Source: Nitrobacter vulgaris
Lineage (GTDB): Bacteria; Pseudomonadota; Alphaproteobacteria; Rhizobiales; Xanthobacteraceae
NCBI RefSeq assembly: GCF_002028545.1
Contig: NZ_MWPQ01000019.1
Span: 1-64,000 of the forward strand
Direction: 5' to 3'
DNA length: 64,000 nucleotides
The notes under the pieces are model-generated. The model was not told the origin of the DNA. It made no database searches and saw only the letters and a list, made by a program, of their open reading frames with translations. Positions 37,554-46,702 of this stretch are shown here, piece after piece (within the stretch, counting starts at the first letter, position 1; each line of letters starts with the position of its first letter). A program made the translations under genes and the position numbers.

Positions 37554-39644
37554 ATGAAATCAAAGGTATTGGACGCTCTCAAGGATCGCGTGCTGGAGCT
37601 TGGGCCAACGCCCGATGCAAGCGGTCCCTATCGCAACTTCAAGCTGACCCGCGATAGCGATGGTGTGGCTTGGGTTCTGTTTGACCGCGCCGATTCCAGC
37701 GCCAACACGCTGTCGTCGGACGTGATGGAGGAGTTTGGCGCAATCGTCACCGCGCTGGAAAACCATCCGCCCGCCGGCGTCGTGCTCCGTTCGGCCAAGA
37801 CGTCCGGCTTCATCGCAGGCGCCGACGTCAACGAATTCCGTGGCGCCGCCGATCCAGGCGAGGTCGAAACGACGCTCAGGCGCGCCGACGGCATTATCGG
37901 CCGGCTGGAGGCGCTGAAGATTCCGACCGTCGCCGTGATCCACGGCTTCTGCCTCGGCGGAGGACTCGAGGTAGCATTGGCATGCCGGACACGAATCGCC
38001 ATCGACAATGCGCGGTTCGGTTTCCCCGAAGTGATGCTCGGCCTGCATCCCGGCCTCGGCGGCACCGTTCGCTTTACCAGGCTTGTCAATCCGATGCAGG
38101 CGATGACGTTGATGCTCACCGGCAAGACCATCGACGCGCGGAAAGCGAAATCGCTTGGTCTTGTCGATGCCGTGACCCAGGAGCGGCACGTCCGCAACGC
38201 CGTGAAGGATGTGGTGGCCGGCCGGCTGAAGCGTGGCCGGCCAAGCGTGCTCAATCAACTGCTGAATCTCGGCCCCGTTCGCGGCTTTCTAGCCAAGCGG
38301 ATGCGCCAGGAGGCCGCGAAGGCGGCGCCGCAGGAGCATTATCCCGCTCCCTATGCACTGATCGATCTCTGGGAGAGGCATGGCGGTAGCAAGACGGCGA
38401 TGCTGGCGGCTGAAAAGCGGTCCTTCGCCGAGTTGATGGTAACGTCGACGGCGCAGAACCTGATCCGGGTGTTCTTCCTCCGCGAGGAGATGAAGAAGCT
38501 CGCGGCCGGCGACAACGTTGTGAAGCATCTGCACGTCATCGGCGCCGGCGCCATGGGCGGCGACATCGCCGCGTGGTGCGCGCATCAGAATATCCGGGTC
38601 ACGCTCGCGGACATGAAGCCGGAGCCGATCGCCGCCGCGATCAGGCGCGCAGCCGATCTTTACAGCAAGATCGTCCGCAAGCGGACCGGTATCCGCGATA
38701 CGCTCGACCGTTTGATACCCGACCTGGTTGGCGAAGGCGTGCGCCACGCCGATCTCATCATCGAGGCGGTTTCCGAAAAGCTCGAACTGAAGCAGAAAGT
38801 CTATGCCGCAATCGAGCCGAGAATGAAGCCGGGCGCGATCCTCGCTACCAACACCTCGAGCATTCCGCTGCAGGAGCTGCGCACCACATTGCAGCGTCCT
38901 GAGCGCCTGGTGGGCCTGCATTTCTTCAATCCGGTGTCGCGGTTGCAACTGGTGGAAGTGGTCAGCCACGAAACCGCCGACCCGCAGGTGCTGAAACAGG
39001 CCATGGCATTCGTCGGGGCAATAGACCGGCTGCCGCTGCCCGTGCAGAGCTCGTCAGGGTTCCTGGTCAACCGCGCACTGACGCCGTATATGCTCGAAGC
39101 CATGGTCATGCTCGACGAAAAGATCGACAAGACGGTGATCGATGCCGCGGCGGAAAAATTCGGCATGCCGGTGGGACCGATCGAACTCGCCGACCAGGTC
39201 GGGCTGGACATCTGCCTCGCCGTTGGCGACGAGTTGCGCGCGAAGTTCGGCGAAGCTCTTCCGCAGCCGCCGGACTGGCTGCGTGAGAAAGTTGCGAAAG
39301 GCGAACTCGGCCGCAAGACCGGCCAGGGTTTTTATACCTGGCGCGGAGGTAAGGCTGAGAAGGGCGATGCCGGGAATTCGCGGGTTCAGCCGGAATTGAT
39401 CGACCGCCTGATGCTGCCGATCTCGAACGTCTGCGTCGCATGCCTGCGCGAAGGCATCGTCGACGATCCCGACCTTGTCGACGGGGCCATGATCTTCGGC
39501 ACCGGCTACGCTCCGTTCCGCGGCGGTCCGCTGAAGTATGCGCGCACTCGTGGCCCGGAGAATGTCGCCGCCAATTTGCGCGAGCTCGCGGCAAAATACG
39601 GCGCTCGTTTCGCGCCGGACCCGGGCTGGGATACGTTCAAGTGA
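37554..39644 (+). CDS. fadJ: Bifunctional enoyl-CoA hydratase / 3-hydroxyacyl-CoA dehydrogenase (FadJ/FadB type)
   Basis: This 696-residue fusion carries steps two and three of beta-oxidation. The crotonase domain (1-190) has the oxyanion motif FIAGADVNEF and the two acidic sites in GGGLEVALACR and FGFPEVMLGLHPGLGG. The NAD domain begins at VIGAGAMGGDIAAW near residue 327, and a C-terminal 3HCDH domain follows. The ATG at 37554 comes 7 bases after the thiolase stop; a longer upstream frame overlapping thiolase was rejected. Confidence 0.93.
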   Translation: MKSKVLDALKDRVLELGPTPDASGPYRNFKLTRDSDGVAWVLFDRADSSANTLSSDVMEEFGAIVTALENHPPAGVVLRSAKTSGFIAGADVNEFRGAADPGEVETTLRRADGIIGRLEALKIPTVAVIHGFCLGGGLEVALACRTRIAIDNARFGFPEVMLGLHPGLGGTVRFTRLVNPMQAMTLMLTGKTIDARKAKSLGLVDAVTQERHVRNAVKDVVAGRLKRGRPSVLNQLLNLGPVRGFLAKRMRQEAAKAAPQEHYPAPYALIDLWERHGGSKTAMLAAEKRSFAELMVTSTAQNLIRVFFLREEMKKLAAGDNVVKHLHVIGAGAMGGDIAAWCAHQNIRVTLADMKPEPIAAAIRRAADLYSKIVRKRTGIRDTLDRLIPDLVGEGVRHADLIIEAVSEKLELKQKVYAAIEPRMKPGAILATNTSSIPLQELRTTLQRPERLVGLHFFNPVSRLQLVEVVSHETADPQVLKQAMAFVGAIDRLPLPVQSSSGFLVNRALTPYMLEAMVMLDEKIDKTVIDAAAEKFGMPVGPIELADQVGLDICLAVGDELRAKFGEALPQPPDWLREKVAKGELGRKTGQGFYTWRGGKAEKGDAGNSRVQPELIDRLMLPISNVCVACLREGIVDDPDLVDGAMIFGTGYAPFRGGPLKYARTRGPENVAANLRELAAKYGARFAPDPGWDTFK

Positions 39645-39675
39645 GGCGATGCGTGATGTTGCTTCAGACCAACGA

Positions 39676-40122
39676 ATGACAGACATCATGACCGACCTCA
39701 CAGCCGTTCACGCCCCGGCGATCAGTGAAGCCACGCCGCTCGGCGAACTCTGCACGCGCACGCTGGCGATGCCGGCCGACACCAATCAGAATGGTGACAT
39801 TTTCGGCGGCTGGCTGCTGAGCCAGATGGACATCGGGGGCGGCGTCTTCGCCTCCAAGCTCGCGAAGTCCCGCACCGTGACGGTTGCAATCGACGCCATG
39901 AATTTCCGCAAACCGGTTTTTGTCGGCGATCTCGTCTCCGTGCATGCAACACTCGTCCGCATTGGCAAGACTTCGATCACGGTGCATCTGGAAGCCTGGG
40001 TGATGCGCCGCAAGGAGAAGCAGTTCATCCTTGTCACCGACGGCAAATTTACCTACGTCGCGATCGACGATCAGGGCCTCCCGCGGGAAATCCCCCAGGC
40101 CGGGCGGCCGGCTACGGCATAG
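39676..40122 (+). CDS. Acyl-CoA thioesterase, YciA-type hot-dog fold
   Basis: This 148-residue hot-dog thioesterase hydrolyses acyl-CoA and fits with overflow control of the adjacent beta-oxidation genes. The YciA-type signature is visible: MPADTNQNGDIFGGWLLSQMD, with the Asn and Asp of the active site, followed by a TVAIDAMNFRKPV strand-helix. The start is uncertain: ATGs at 39649, 39676 and 39688 are in frame. 39676 is used; none has a strong ribosome site. It ends the fad operon, 31 bases after fadJ. Confidence 0.88.
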   Translation: MTDIMTDLTAVHAPAISEATPLGELCTRTLAMPADTNQNGDIFGGWLLSQMDIGGGVFASKLAKSRTVTVAIDAMNFRKPVFVGDLVSVHATLVRIGKTSITVHLEAWVMRRKEKQFILVTDGKFTYVAIDDQGLPREIPQAGRPATA

Positions 40123-40198
40123 CCGGCACTCCCAGCCAGCCTGTTTGCTGAACCGGAACGGTTTACGCCGCCAGCCGCCAATTCGTCGATCCGATATG

Positions 40199-40252
40199 GC
40201 GTTTTCGAGCGAAGTGGATGCGGTTTGCCTGAAGAAAACGCGTCAGAAGCAA
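40199..40252. repeat. Dispersed repeat A, copy 2
   Basis: The copy reads GCGTTTTCGAGCGAAGTGG ... GAAAACGCGTCA, pairing like the copy at 20691. It lies between the end of the fad operon and the EcfG promoter at 40331. Confidence 0.8.
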
Positions 40253-40330
40253 AATGCTCTCGGTGCCCAACCTCGACCGATTCTAGTTGCGAACGTCAGA
40301 ACCCATGTCCATATCCTGTTGGTACGACAG

Positions 40331-40355
40331 GGAACGTTTCCCGCCATTGCCCGTT
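40331..40355 (+). promoter_or_regulatory. EcfG-type (general stress) promoter
   Basis: GGAAC (40331-40335), 16 bases, CGTT (40352-40355): an exact match to the EcfG consensus, ending 40 bases before the ATG of the small gene at 40396. Confidence 0.75.
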
Positions 40356-40395
40356 ATTGGCGCGGCCTTTAGGGCCGGAAGAATGCGAGTGGGAC

Positions 40396-40632
40396 ATGTC
40401 GAAGACCTATATTATCGAAGTCGGTTCTGAATCCGCCGGGATCGTGGTGCGTGATCGCACCGGGTTCCGGTTCTTTTCGGCCTCCCGGCGGTTCAGTTGC
40501 CTCGACGGCAAGCTGTTTCGCAGCGCCCGTGAAGCGGAGCGCGCGGCGAAAAACCGTGCGTCGTCCAAGAAATCCACGTGTCCCGAGTTCGTGAAATCGC
40601 TGCGGCGCGCTTTGCCGAAACTTCCCTTTTGA
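40396..40632 (+). CDS. Small hypothetical protein, putative stress-regulon member
   Basis: This 78-residue basic protein has a beta-strand-rich first half (KTYIIEVGSESAGIVVRD, then GFRFFSASRRFSCLDGK) and a Lys/Arg-rich helix at the end. Similar short proteins are common in Bradyrhizobium and relatives; function unknown. The ATG at 40396 was chosen over a longer in-frame start because the promoter and the conserved part both place it here. The EcfG element upstream suggests induction in general stress. Confidence 0.75.
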   Translation: MSKTYIIEVGSESAGIVVRDRTGFRFFSASRRFSCLDGKLFRSAREAERAAKNRASSKKSTCPEFVKSLRRALPKLPF

Positions 40633-40819
40633 TAGAGATACTGGCCGACGCAGGAAACTGCGTTGACGGCTTCGTCCAACATCAGCACCATGGCATGTCC
40701 TGCGGGTCTTGGGTGCTGTTGTTGTAACGACTATCGCCCTCCTCGCATCGAGGTGATCGTCGGCCGCGCGCCGGTTCGACGATCTCATCTCGCGTTAAGG
40801 TGATGGAGAGGGCGCGTCC

Positions 40820-42358
40820 GTGGGTCAGGTTTTCGACCTCGCTATCATCGGCGGCGGCATCAACGGGTGCGGGATCGCGCGCGACGCGGCTGGGCGGGGC
40901 AACTCGGTCTTCCTGTGTGAAATGAACGACCTCGCCAGCGGCACGTCGTCGTGGTCGACCAAGCTGGTGCACGGGGGGCTGCGATATCTGGAGTATTACG
41001 AGTTTCATCTGGTTCGCGAGGCATTGATCGAACGCGAAATTCTCTGGCGGATCGCGCCTCACATCATTCATCCGGTGCGCTTCGTGCTGCCTCATCACGC
41101 CGGCCTGAGGCCGGCATGGCTGCTGCGGCTCGGCCTTTTCCTTTACGACCATATCGGCGGCCGGAAGCTGTTGCCGCCGACGCGATCGGTCGATCTGGCG
41201 CGCGACAGTGTCGGCAAGCCGCTGAACCCCGGCCGCTACCGCAAGGGTTTCGAATACTCTGACTGCGTTGTCGACGATGCCCGCCTCGTCATTCTTACCG
41301 CGCGCGATGCGGCCGACCGCGGAGCGGATATCCGGACCCGAACGCGCGCGGTTGAGACCCATCAGTCCGACGGCCTCTGGCGCATCACGGTCGAGGATAC
41401 GCTAAGCCGCGAACGCAGCACGATCGCCGCGCGGATACTGGTCAACGCGGGCGGCCCCTGGGTCGAACAGGTGCTGACATTGGGCGCGGGCGTCAACACC
41501 CGTGCGAGAGTGCGGCTGGTGCAAGGATCGCATATCGTGGTCAGGAAACTCTACGATCACGACCGGGCTTACATTTTCCAGAACGGTGACGGCCGAATCG
41601 TGTTCGCCATTCCCTATCGGGATGACTTCACCCTGATCGGCACCACGGATCGCGACTATGAGGGGGACCCCGCCAAGGTAAAGGCCTCAAGCGAGGAAAT
41701 TGCTTATCTCTGCGCGTCGGTCAGCGAGTATCTGGCGAAGCCGGTGAAGCCGCAGGATGTGGTCTGGTCCTATGCCGGGGTGCGGCCGCTTTACGATGAT
41801 GGCGCCAGCGAAGCCAAGGCCGCCACCCGCGAATACGCCTTTGAACTCGATACGCCCGGCGGGGCGCCGCTGCTTTCGGTTTACGGTGGAAAAATCACGA
41901 CCTATCGCCGGCTGGCCGAAGAGGCGCTGGAAAAGCTATCGCCATATCTGAAAGGGACAAAAGCGCGCGAGGGCTGGACTGCGAAGGCGGCGCTGCCCGG
42001 CGGAGACATGGAGGTGTCGGCGGTGGCGGCGTTGACGGCTAATCTGCTGCGCAGCTATCCTTTTCTGACGGAAGGACACGCGAAACGTCTCGCGCTCGCC
42101 TATGGCACCCGCGCGGCCAAGATGCTGGGTACAGCGAAGACGACGACGGATCTTGGCCGGGAATTCGGAGCCACGCTCACTGAACGCGAGGTCTGCTATC
42201 TGATTTCCGACGAATGGGCATGCACCGTGGAGGATGTCATCTGGCGACGCTCCAAGCTCGGCTTGCGCATGTCGGCGGCCGACATAGCGGAGCTTGAATC
42301 CTGGTTCGCGGAGCGGACGGAGGCCGGCCGCCCAAGGGAAGCGGAAGCACGGCCATAA
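40820..42358 (+). CDS. glpD: Aerobic glycerol-3-phosphate dehydrogenase
   Basis: This 512-residue peripheral membrane flavoenzyme oxidises glycerol 3-phosphate to dihydroxyacetone phosphate and reduces quinone. The FAD-binding GGGINGCGIARDAAGRG is at residues 11-27, and FAD/substrate motifs SSWSTKLVHGGLRYLE and IGTTDRDYEGDP follow. The start is GTG with GGAGAGG before it. No glpF, glpK or glpR gene is adjacent; it is next to lipid catabolism genes, which supply glycerol. Confidence 0.95.
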   Translation: MGQVFDLAIIGGGINGCGIARDAAGRGNSVFLCEMNDLASGTSSWSTKLVHGGLRYLEYYEFHLVREALIEREILWRIAPHIIHPVRFVLPHHAGLRPAWLLRLGLFLYDHIGGRKLLPPTRSVDLARDSVGKPLNPGRYRKGFEYSDCVVDDARLVILTARDAADRGADIRTRTRAVETHQSDGLWRITVEDTLSRERSTIAARILVNAGGPWVEQVLTLGAGVNTRARVRLVQGSHIVVRKLYDHDRAYIFQNGDGRIVFAIPYRDDFTLIGTTDRDYEGDPAKVKASSEEIAYLCASVSEYLAKPVKPQDVVWSYAGVRPLYDDGASEAKAATREYAFELDTPGGAPLLSVYGGKITTYRRLAEEALEKLSPYLKGTKAREGWTAKAALPGGDMEVSAVAALTANLLRSYPFLTEGHAKRLALAYGTRAAKMLGTAKTTTDLGREFGATLTEREVCYLISDEWACTVEDVIWRRSKLGLRMSAADIAELESWFAERTEAGRPREAEARP

Positions 42359-42373
42359 GTCTCGCCTCGAGCC

Positions 42374-42877
42374 TTATTTTACGCCCAAGAAATCTCGCTT
42401 GCCGAGTTCGACGCCGTTGTGACGCAGGATGTCGTATGCGGTCGTCGCGTGGAAATAGAAATTCGGCAAGGCGAAATGGCTGAGATATTGCTGACCCTTC
42501 AAAGTCATTGTTTTGTCGGGACCTGCCGGAAAGGTGATATCGCGGCTTTCCGCGCCTTCGAATTTTCCGGGCGCTGCGTTCTTGACGAAATCCGTTGCCT
42601 GGGCGATCCGCTGCTGCAACTCGTCGAAGGTCTTTTCCGTATCCGGGGTGCTCGGCACCTCTGAACCGGTCAGCCGCGCGCAAGTCTTCACGGCGAAATC
42701 GCAGGCGATCTGGATCTGGCGCGTCAGCGGCAGCATGTCCGGATAGAGCCGCGCGGCGAGCAGCGTTTCGGGAGCGATCTTCCGGGCGGTGGCGTAGCCT
42801 TCGGCTTTCCTGAGAATGTCGGAGAGGGCGCCGAGCGTTTGCAGAAAGGCCGGCGGAGCGGAATCATAGAATGACAT
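42374..42877 (-). CDS. DUF1993-family protein
   Basis: This 167-residue helical protein has family marks: LQTLGALSDILRKAEGYA near the N-terminus, MLPLTRQIQIACDFA, and FYFHATTAYDILRHNGVELGK at the end. DUF1993 resembles DinB-like four-helix bundles; the function is unknown. It reads convergently to glpD with a 15-base gap. Confidence 0.88.
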   Translation of the reverse strand: MSFYDSAPPAFLQTLGALSDILRKAEGYATARKIAPETLLAARLYPDMLPLTRQIQIACDFAVKTCARLTGSEVPSTPDTEKTFDELQQRIAQATDFVKNAAPGKFEGAESRDITFPAGPDKTMTLKGQQYLSHFALPNFYFHATTAYDILRHNGVELGKRDFLGVK

Positions 42878-43305
42878 GGAATGCCTTTGTCTGTTCTGGT
42901 GTGCGAACGCGATGGTGAGACAGCAGAATGCGCTGCCGTTTGCAGATGGGGGCTCACGTCACAAGCCGCAACCTCTCGGTCCTCGCCGAATCATCAGCCG
43001 CAACGGTCTTCGCGATCGCCTGATCTGCATGGCTTTCCCCGCCGGCTGCTCGTCCGAGCATAATTTGATCGAAGCCGCGCGCTCGGTTCGGATTAGGTTC
43101 AATTCTAAGAAATTTCGGAGCCGTATTTAAGCAGCGAACCAATAACTAACTTCCGGTTTGAGGGAGGCTGTCGTGAGCAAAAATGCCGTCGCGGGGGTGT
43201 CGAACGAACCGCAATCCATCCTCTCCGTCTCATGCTCTATTGACGCCGGATTGCTGCTGCGCGCCATCCGGAATGACGGAGAAGTCCCGGTCATGCGCCG
43301 GATTC
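42878..43305. other. 428-base region with no supported gene
   Basis: It lies upstream of the DUF1993 gene and downstream of the XRE-type regulator gene. A frame at 43158-43382 on the plus strand overlaps the regulator's end and has no ribosome site. No repeat, tRNA or terminator was recognised. Confidence 0.5.
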
Positions 43306-44757
43306 TCACACCTCTCGCGCATTTGAAAATGCAAAGCTCGTCACGCGTCGCGTGTTTTCATCCAAAATCAAGGTCCGCGTGAGCGGCGGCTCGGCGCGCT
43401 GGGCGCAGTTCTCGCGCTCGCAGAGGCGACAGTTGATACCGATCGGCGTGCCCTCGGACTTGTCCAGGTCCATCCCGGACGCATAGACAAGCCTTGCGGC
43501 GTGGCGGATTTCGCAACCCAGGCCGATAGCGAAGCGTGGTTGCGCCAGCGGATGCGGCGCGACCGGCCGGCGCACCATCTGCGCAACCGAGAAGTAGCGG
43601 CTGCCGTCCGGCAACTCGATCACCTGCTTCAAGAGGCGATCCGGGGTGTCAAACGTGGAGTGGACATTCCACAGCGGACAGGTGCCGCCAAACTTCGAGA
43701 ACGGGAACGTGCCGGATGAAAATCGCTTGGAGACATTACCGGCGTTGTCGACGCGCAGCATGAAGAACGGCACGCCGCGCGCGTTTGGCCGCTGCAGCGT
43801 CGTCAGGCGGTGACACACCTGCTCGAAGCCGGTATTGAAGCGCTGCGCCAGCACATGGATGTCGTAACCGAGCGATTCCGCCGCGGTAAGGAAGGGCTGA
43901 TAGGGCATCAGCGCGCAGCCCGCGAAGTAGTTCGCAAGCGTGATGCGGTAGAGACGGCGCGCGGTGTCGTCGAGCGCGCCGGCGCGGGCGATGATCGTAT
44001 CAAACGCGGGCGTGCATTCGGAAAGCGCGATCTGAAACGCAAGCTGGAAAGCGCAGCCGGGGCCGTCCACCAGTTCTGAGATCAGGAGCTGGCGGCGGTG
44101 GCGGTCGAAGCGACGTAGCGTCTCACGCATGACATCGACCGGCATGATACGGGTCTGAATCGAATGCTTTTCACGCAACCGCGTGCTCAAAGCCGCGAAC
44201 AAGTCCTGTGCGGGAACGTTGATCTCGTCGCGCAGGGTTTCCGCTGCTTGTTCAAGCTCGGGGAAGTAGTTGCGATTGGCCTCGATCAGGTCGCGAACCT
44301 GCTCGATCGGGTTCGCGTCGAAGCGTCCGCCCATGCTTTCGTCGCGCCCCGCGAACTGTGCCGCCGCCAGCGTTTCGCCGCGCCGCGCCTCGGCATAGGC
44401 GGCATAGAGACGCTGCAATGCGTGGGTCACGCCGGGACACAGCTCCGCGAGATCTCGCAATTCCTGCTTCGGAATGTCGATCTGGCGAAATAGTGGATCG
44501 GAAAAGACCTCGTTCAACTCGGCGAAGAAGCGGTCTTCGTCGGCGGTGGCGAGGTCGCGCAGGTCGAGATCGTAGGTCTCCGCGAGGCGAAGAAGGATTT
44601 GCGCGGTGACCGGTCGCTGGTTGCGCTCGATCAGGTTGACATAGCTGGGCGAGATGCCGAGCCCCTCCGCGAACTGGGTCTGCGATAACCCGAGCTGTTG
44701 GCGGATGCGCCGGAATCGCGGACCGACGAAGAGTTTTTTGCCGGGATCTGTGGCCAT
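43306..44757 (-). CDS. XRE-type short-chain acyl-CoA regulator (ScfR/RamB/PccR family)
   Basis: This 483-residue regulator has an N-terminal HTH (LGLSQTQFAEGLGISPSYVN, residues 19-38), a central IrrE/ImmA-like peptidase-fold domain (LANYFAGCALMPYQPF) in which the metal motif is lost, and a C-terminal domain with Cys-rich CRLCERENCAQRAEPP. This layout is that of RamB/PccR/ScfR regulators, which sense acyl-CoA thioesters and control glyoxylate or propionyl-CoA pathways. It is divergent from isocitrate lyase across a 180-base region with repeated TTGCA motifs, so it is the likely controller. Confidence 0.9.
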   Translation of the reverse strand: MATDPGKKLFVGPRFRRIRQQLGLSQTQFAEGLGISPSYVNLIERNQRPVTAQILLRLAETYDLDLRDLATADEDRFFAELNEVFSDPLFRQIDIPKQELRDLAELCPGVTHALQRLYAAYAEARRGETLAAAQFAGRDESMGGRFDANPIEQVRDLIEANRNYFPELEQAAETLRDEINVPAQDLFAALSTRLREKHSIQTRIMPVDVMRETLRRFDRHRRQLLISELVDGPGCAFQLAFQIALSECTPAFDTIIARAGALDDTARRLYRITLANYFAGCALMPYQPFLTAAESLGYDIHVLAQRFNTGFEQVCHRLTTLQRPNARGVPFFMLRVDNAGNVSKRFSSGTFPFSKFGGTCPLWNVHSTFDTPDRLLKQVIELPDGSRYFSVAQMVRRPVAPHPLAQPRFAIGLGCEIRHAARLVYASGMDLDKSEGTPIGINCRLCERENCAQRAEPPLTRTLILDENTRRVTSFAFSNAREV

Positions 44758-44937
44758 CCTTACGCTCGTTTATGACAATAATTACAAAATAACATCTATG
44801 ACATGTATATATGTTACATGACATCATCAATTGAGATCAAGCTATCTGTACGGATTAGTCTGTTTGGCGTTTATCTATAAACCACCCTTGCAATGCGATT
44901 GCAGTGCAATGTCATAAAAGTGGCGCTGGAGATAAAA
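44758..44937. promoter_or_regulatory. Shared regulatory region of the acyl-CoA regulator and isocitrate lyase
   Basis: TTGCAA (44888-44893), TTGCA (44899-44903) and TGCAA (44905-44909) form tandem and inverted half-sites just before the lyase gene. RamB and PccR are known to bind TTTGCAAA-like sequences. A second AT-rich dyad, ACATGTATATATGT at about 44801-44814, lies on the regulator side and may be its autoregulatory site (inference). Confidence 0.5.
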
Positions 44938-46245
44938 ATGGCCCAGACCTTTGAGCAGCTCGTTCCGGCCCCAAACGGTCGTTTTGAGGGGATCAGCCGT
45001 CCGTACAGCCCGGCGGACGTCGAAAAGCTGCGCGGCTCGGTGGAGATCAAGTACACGCTGGCCGAGAAGGGCGCGAACCGGCTGTGGAAGCAGCTCAACG
45101 ACATGCCTTATGTGAATTCGCTCGGCGCCGTCACCGGCAACCAGGCGATGCAGCAGGCGCGCGCCGGTTTGCCCGCGATTTATCTCTCGGGCTGGCAGGT
45201 CGCCGCCGACGCCAATACTGCGGGCGCGATGTATCCGGACCAGAGCCTCTATCCGGCCAACGCCGGTCCTGAACTCTGCCGTCGCATCAACCGAACCTTC
45301 CAGCGCGCCGACCAGATCGAGCATGCTGAAGGCGGCGCCAAGATCGACTGGTTCGTGCCGATCGTGGCCGATGCGGAAGCGGGCTTCGGCGGACCGCTCA
45401 ACTCGTTCGAGATCATGAAGGCCTATATCGAGGCGGGCGCGGCTGGCGTTCACTTCGAGGACCAACTCGCGTCGGAGAAGAAGTGCGGCCACATGGGCGG
45501 CAAGGTGCTGATCCCGACCGCCGCGCATGAACGCAATCTGATCGCGGCACGGCTTGCCGCCGATGTCTGCGGGGTGCCGACCTTCGTGTTGGCGCGCACC
45601 GATGCGGAGAGTGCGAAGCTCATCACTTCAGACATCGATGAGCGCGATCACGAGTTCATCACCGGCGAACGCACGGCGGAAGGCTTCTATCGCCTGAAGC
45701 CTGGCACCGGCCTCGATCACTGCATCAAGCGCGGGCTGGCGTTTGCGAAATACGCTGACCTGCTGTGGTGGGAAACCTCAAAGCCGGATCTGGAGGGCGC
45801 GCGCAAGTTCGCGGAAGCTGTCAGGAAGGTCTATCCGAACAAGATGCTGGCTTACAACTGTTCGCCGTCGTTCAACTGGGAAGCCAACCTCGACAAGGAC
45901 ACCATTGCCAAGTTCCAGAAGGAAATTGCAGCGATGGGCTACAAGTTTCAGTTCGTCACGTTGGCGGGCTTCCACTCGCTCAACCACGGCATGTTCGAAC
46001 TGGCGCGCGGCTACAAGGCCGAGGGCATGGCGGCATATTCCCGTCTCCAGCAGGCCGAGTTCGCCTCGGAGAAGTTCGGCTATTCGGCGACGCGCCATCA
46101 GCGCGAGGTCGGCACCGGTTACTTCGATCTGGTTTCGACCACGATCACGGGAGGCCAGTCGTCGACCACTGCGCTTCACGACTCCACCGAAACCGCGCAG
46201 TTCAAGTCGCAAGGTTCGCAGATCAAGGTCCAGGCTGCTGAGTAG
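44938..46245 (+). CDS. aceA: Isocitrate lyase
   Basis: This 435-residue glyoxylate-shunt enzyme splits isocitrate to succinate and glyoxylate, allowing growth on acetate, fatty acids and other acetyl-CoA sources. The catalytic motif KKCGHM holds Cys183, and the metal region ADAEAGFGG precedes it. The ATG at 44938 has GGAG before it; an upstream extension runs through the operator-like TTGCA region and was rejected. Malate synthase is not in the window. It is divergent from its probable regulator and followed by a DUF4170 gene. Confidence 0.96.
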   Translation: MAQTFEQLVPAPNGRFEGISRPYSPADVEKLRGSVEIKYTLAEKGANRLWKQLNDMPYVNSLGAVTGNQAMQQARAGLPAIYLSGWQVAADANTAGAMYPDQSLYPANAGPELCRRINRTFQRADQIEHAEGGAKIDWFVPIVADAEAGFGGPLNSFEIMKAYIEAGAAGVHFEDQLASEKKCGHMGGKVLIPTAAHERNLIAARLAADVCGVPTFVLARTDAESAKLITSDIDERDHEFITGERTAEGFYRLKPGTGLDHCIKRGLAFAKYADLLWWETSKPDLEGARKFAEAVRKVYPNKMLAYNCSPSFNWEANLDKDTIAKFQKEIAAMGYKFQFVTLAGFHSLNHGMFELARGYKAEGMAAYSRLQQAEFASEKFGYSATRHQREVGTGYFDLVSTTITGGQSSTTALHDSTETAQFKSQGSQIKVQAAE

Positions 46246-46269
46246 GCGGCGGAACAGAAGGAGGTTCTC

Positions 46270-46476
46270 ATGACCGGCAGCAATTTCTGGGTGATTGGCG
46301 GCGAATTTGGTTCAATGAACTTCCACAAGCTGGTGGAAGGTTCGGCTCAGGTGCAAGGACCGTTCAAAACGCGGAAGGAAGCGGAGGACGCCTGGAGGGT
46401 CGTGTCTGAGGAAAACCGTCACCGCGCCGGCGTGCGGTTCTCCATCGTGGAAGAGCCGAATCGAATGGCGAGCTGA
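46270..46476 (+). CDS. DUF4170-family small protein
   Basis: This 68-residue protein (NFWVIGGEFGSMNFHKLVEG, then GPFKTRKEAEDAW) is a typical DUF4170 member, widespread in rhizobia and of unknown function. GGAGG before the ATG is strong. It starts 24 bases after isocitrate lyase and is followed by a terminator, so it is probably co-transcribed with aceA. Confidence 0.88.
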   Translation: MTGSNFWVIGGEFGSMNFHKLVEGSAQVQGPFKTRKEAEDAWRVVSEENRHRAGVRFSIVEEPNRMAS

Positions 46477-46513
46477 TGTTGCATCTATCGTAGAAGAAGA
46501 AGCGTCCAAGGAA

Positions 46514-46556
46514 GCAACGGCTCTGCCCAGGCATATCGGGCAGGGCCGTTTGTTCG
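46514..46556 (+). terminator. Rho-independent terminator after the aceA-DUF4170 operon
   Basis: AACGGCTCTGCCC pairs with GGGCAGGGCCGTT (one offset base) across a short loop and is followed by TTTGTTCGTT. It lies 40 bases after the DUF4170 stop. Confidence 0.75.
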
Positions 46557-46655
46557 TTCAGAAGACGGATTGTGGTCGCTTAAGCCGGCTGCGCGCCTAA
46601 GCCTTTGGAACTAAACGGCCTTTGCCCGAAACGGAGTACCTGCTAAGTTACATGG

Positions 46656-46670
46656 TTACCGTCAGGTTAA
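46656..46670 (+). promoter_or_regulatory. CtrA-like half-matching site
   Basis: TTAC, 7 bases, TTAA at 46656-46670, 32 bases before the ATG of the gene at 46703. The CtrA consensus is TTAA-N7-TTAA, so one base deviates. Weak evidence on its own. Confidence 0.25.
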
Positions 46671-46702
46671 GAAGGCGGCAGTATCTGCGGGAAAGGCGAC
46701 CG

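Noticed and set aside
43158-43382. 74-codon plus-strand frame downstream of the acyl-CoA regulator
   Set aside because: Runs antisense into the regulator's end; no ribosome site or recognised family.
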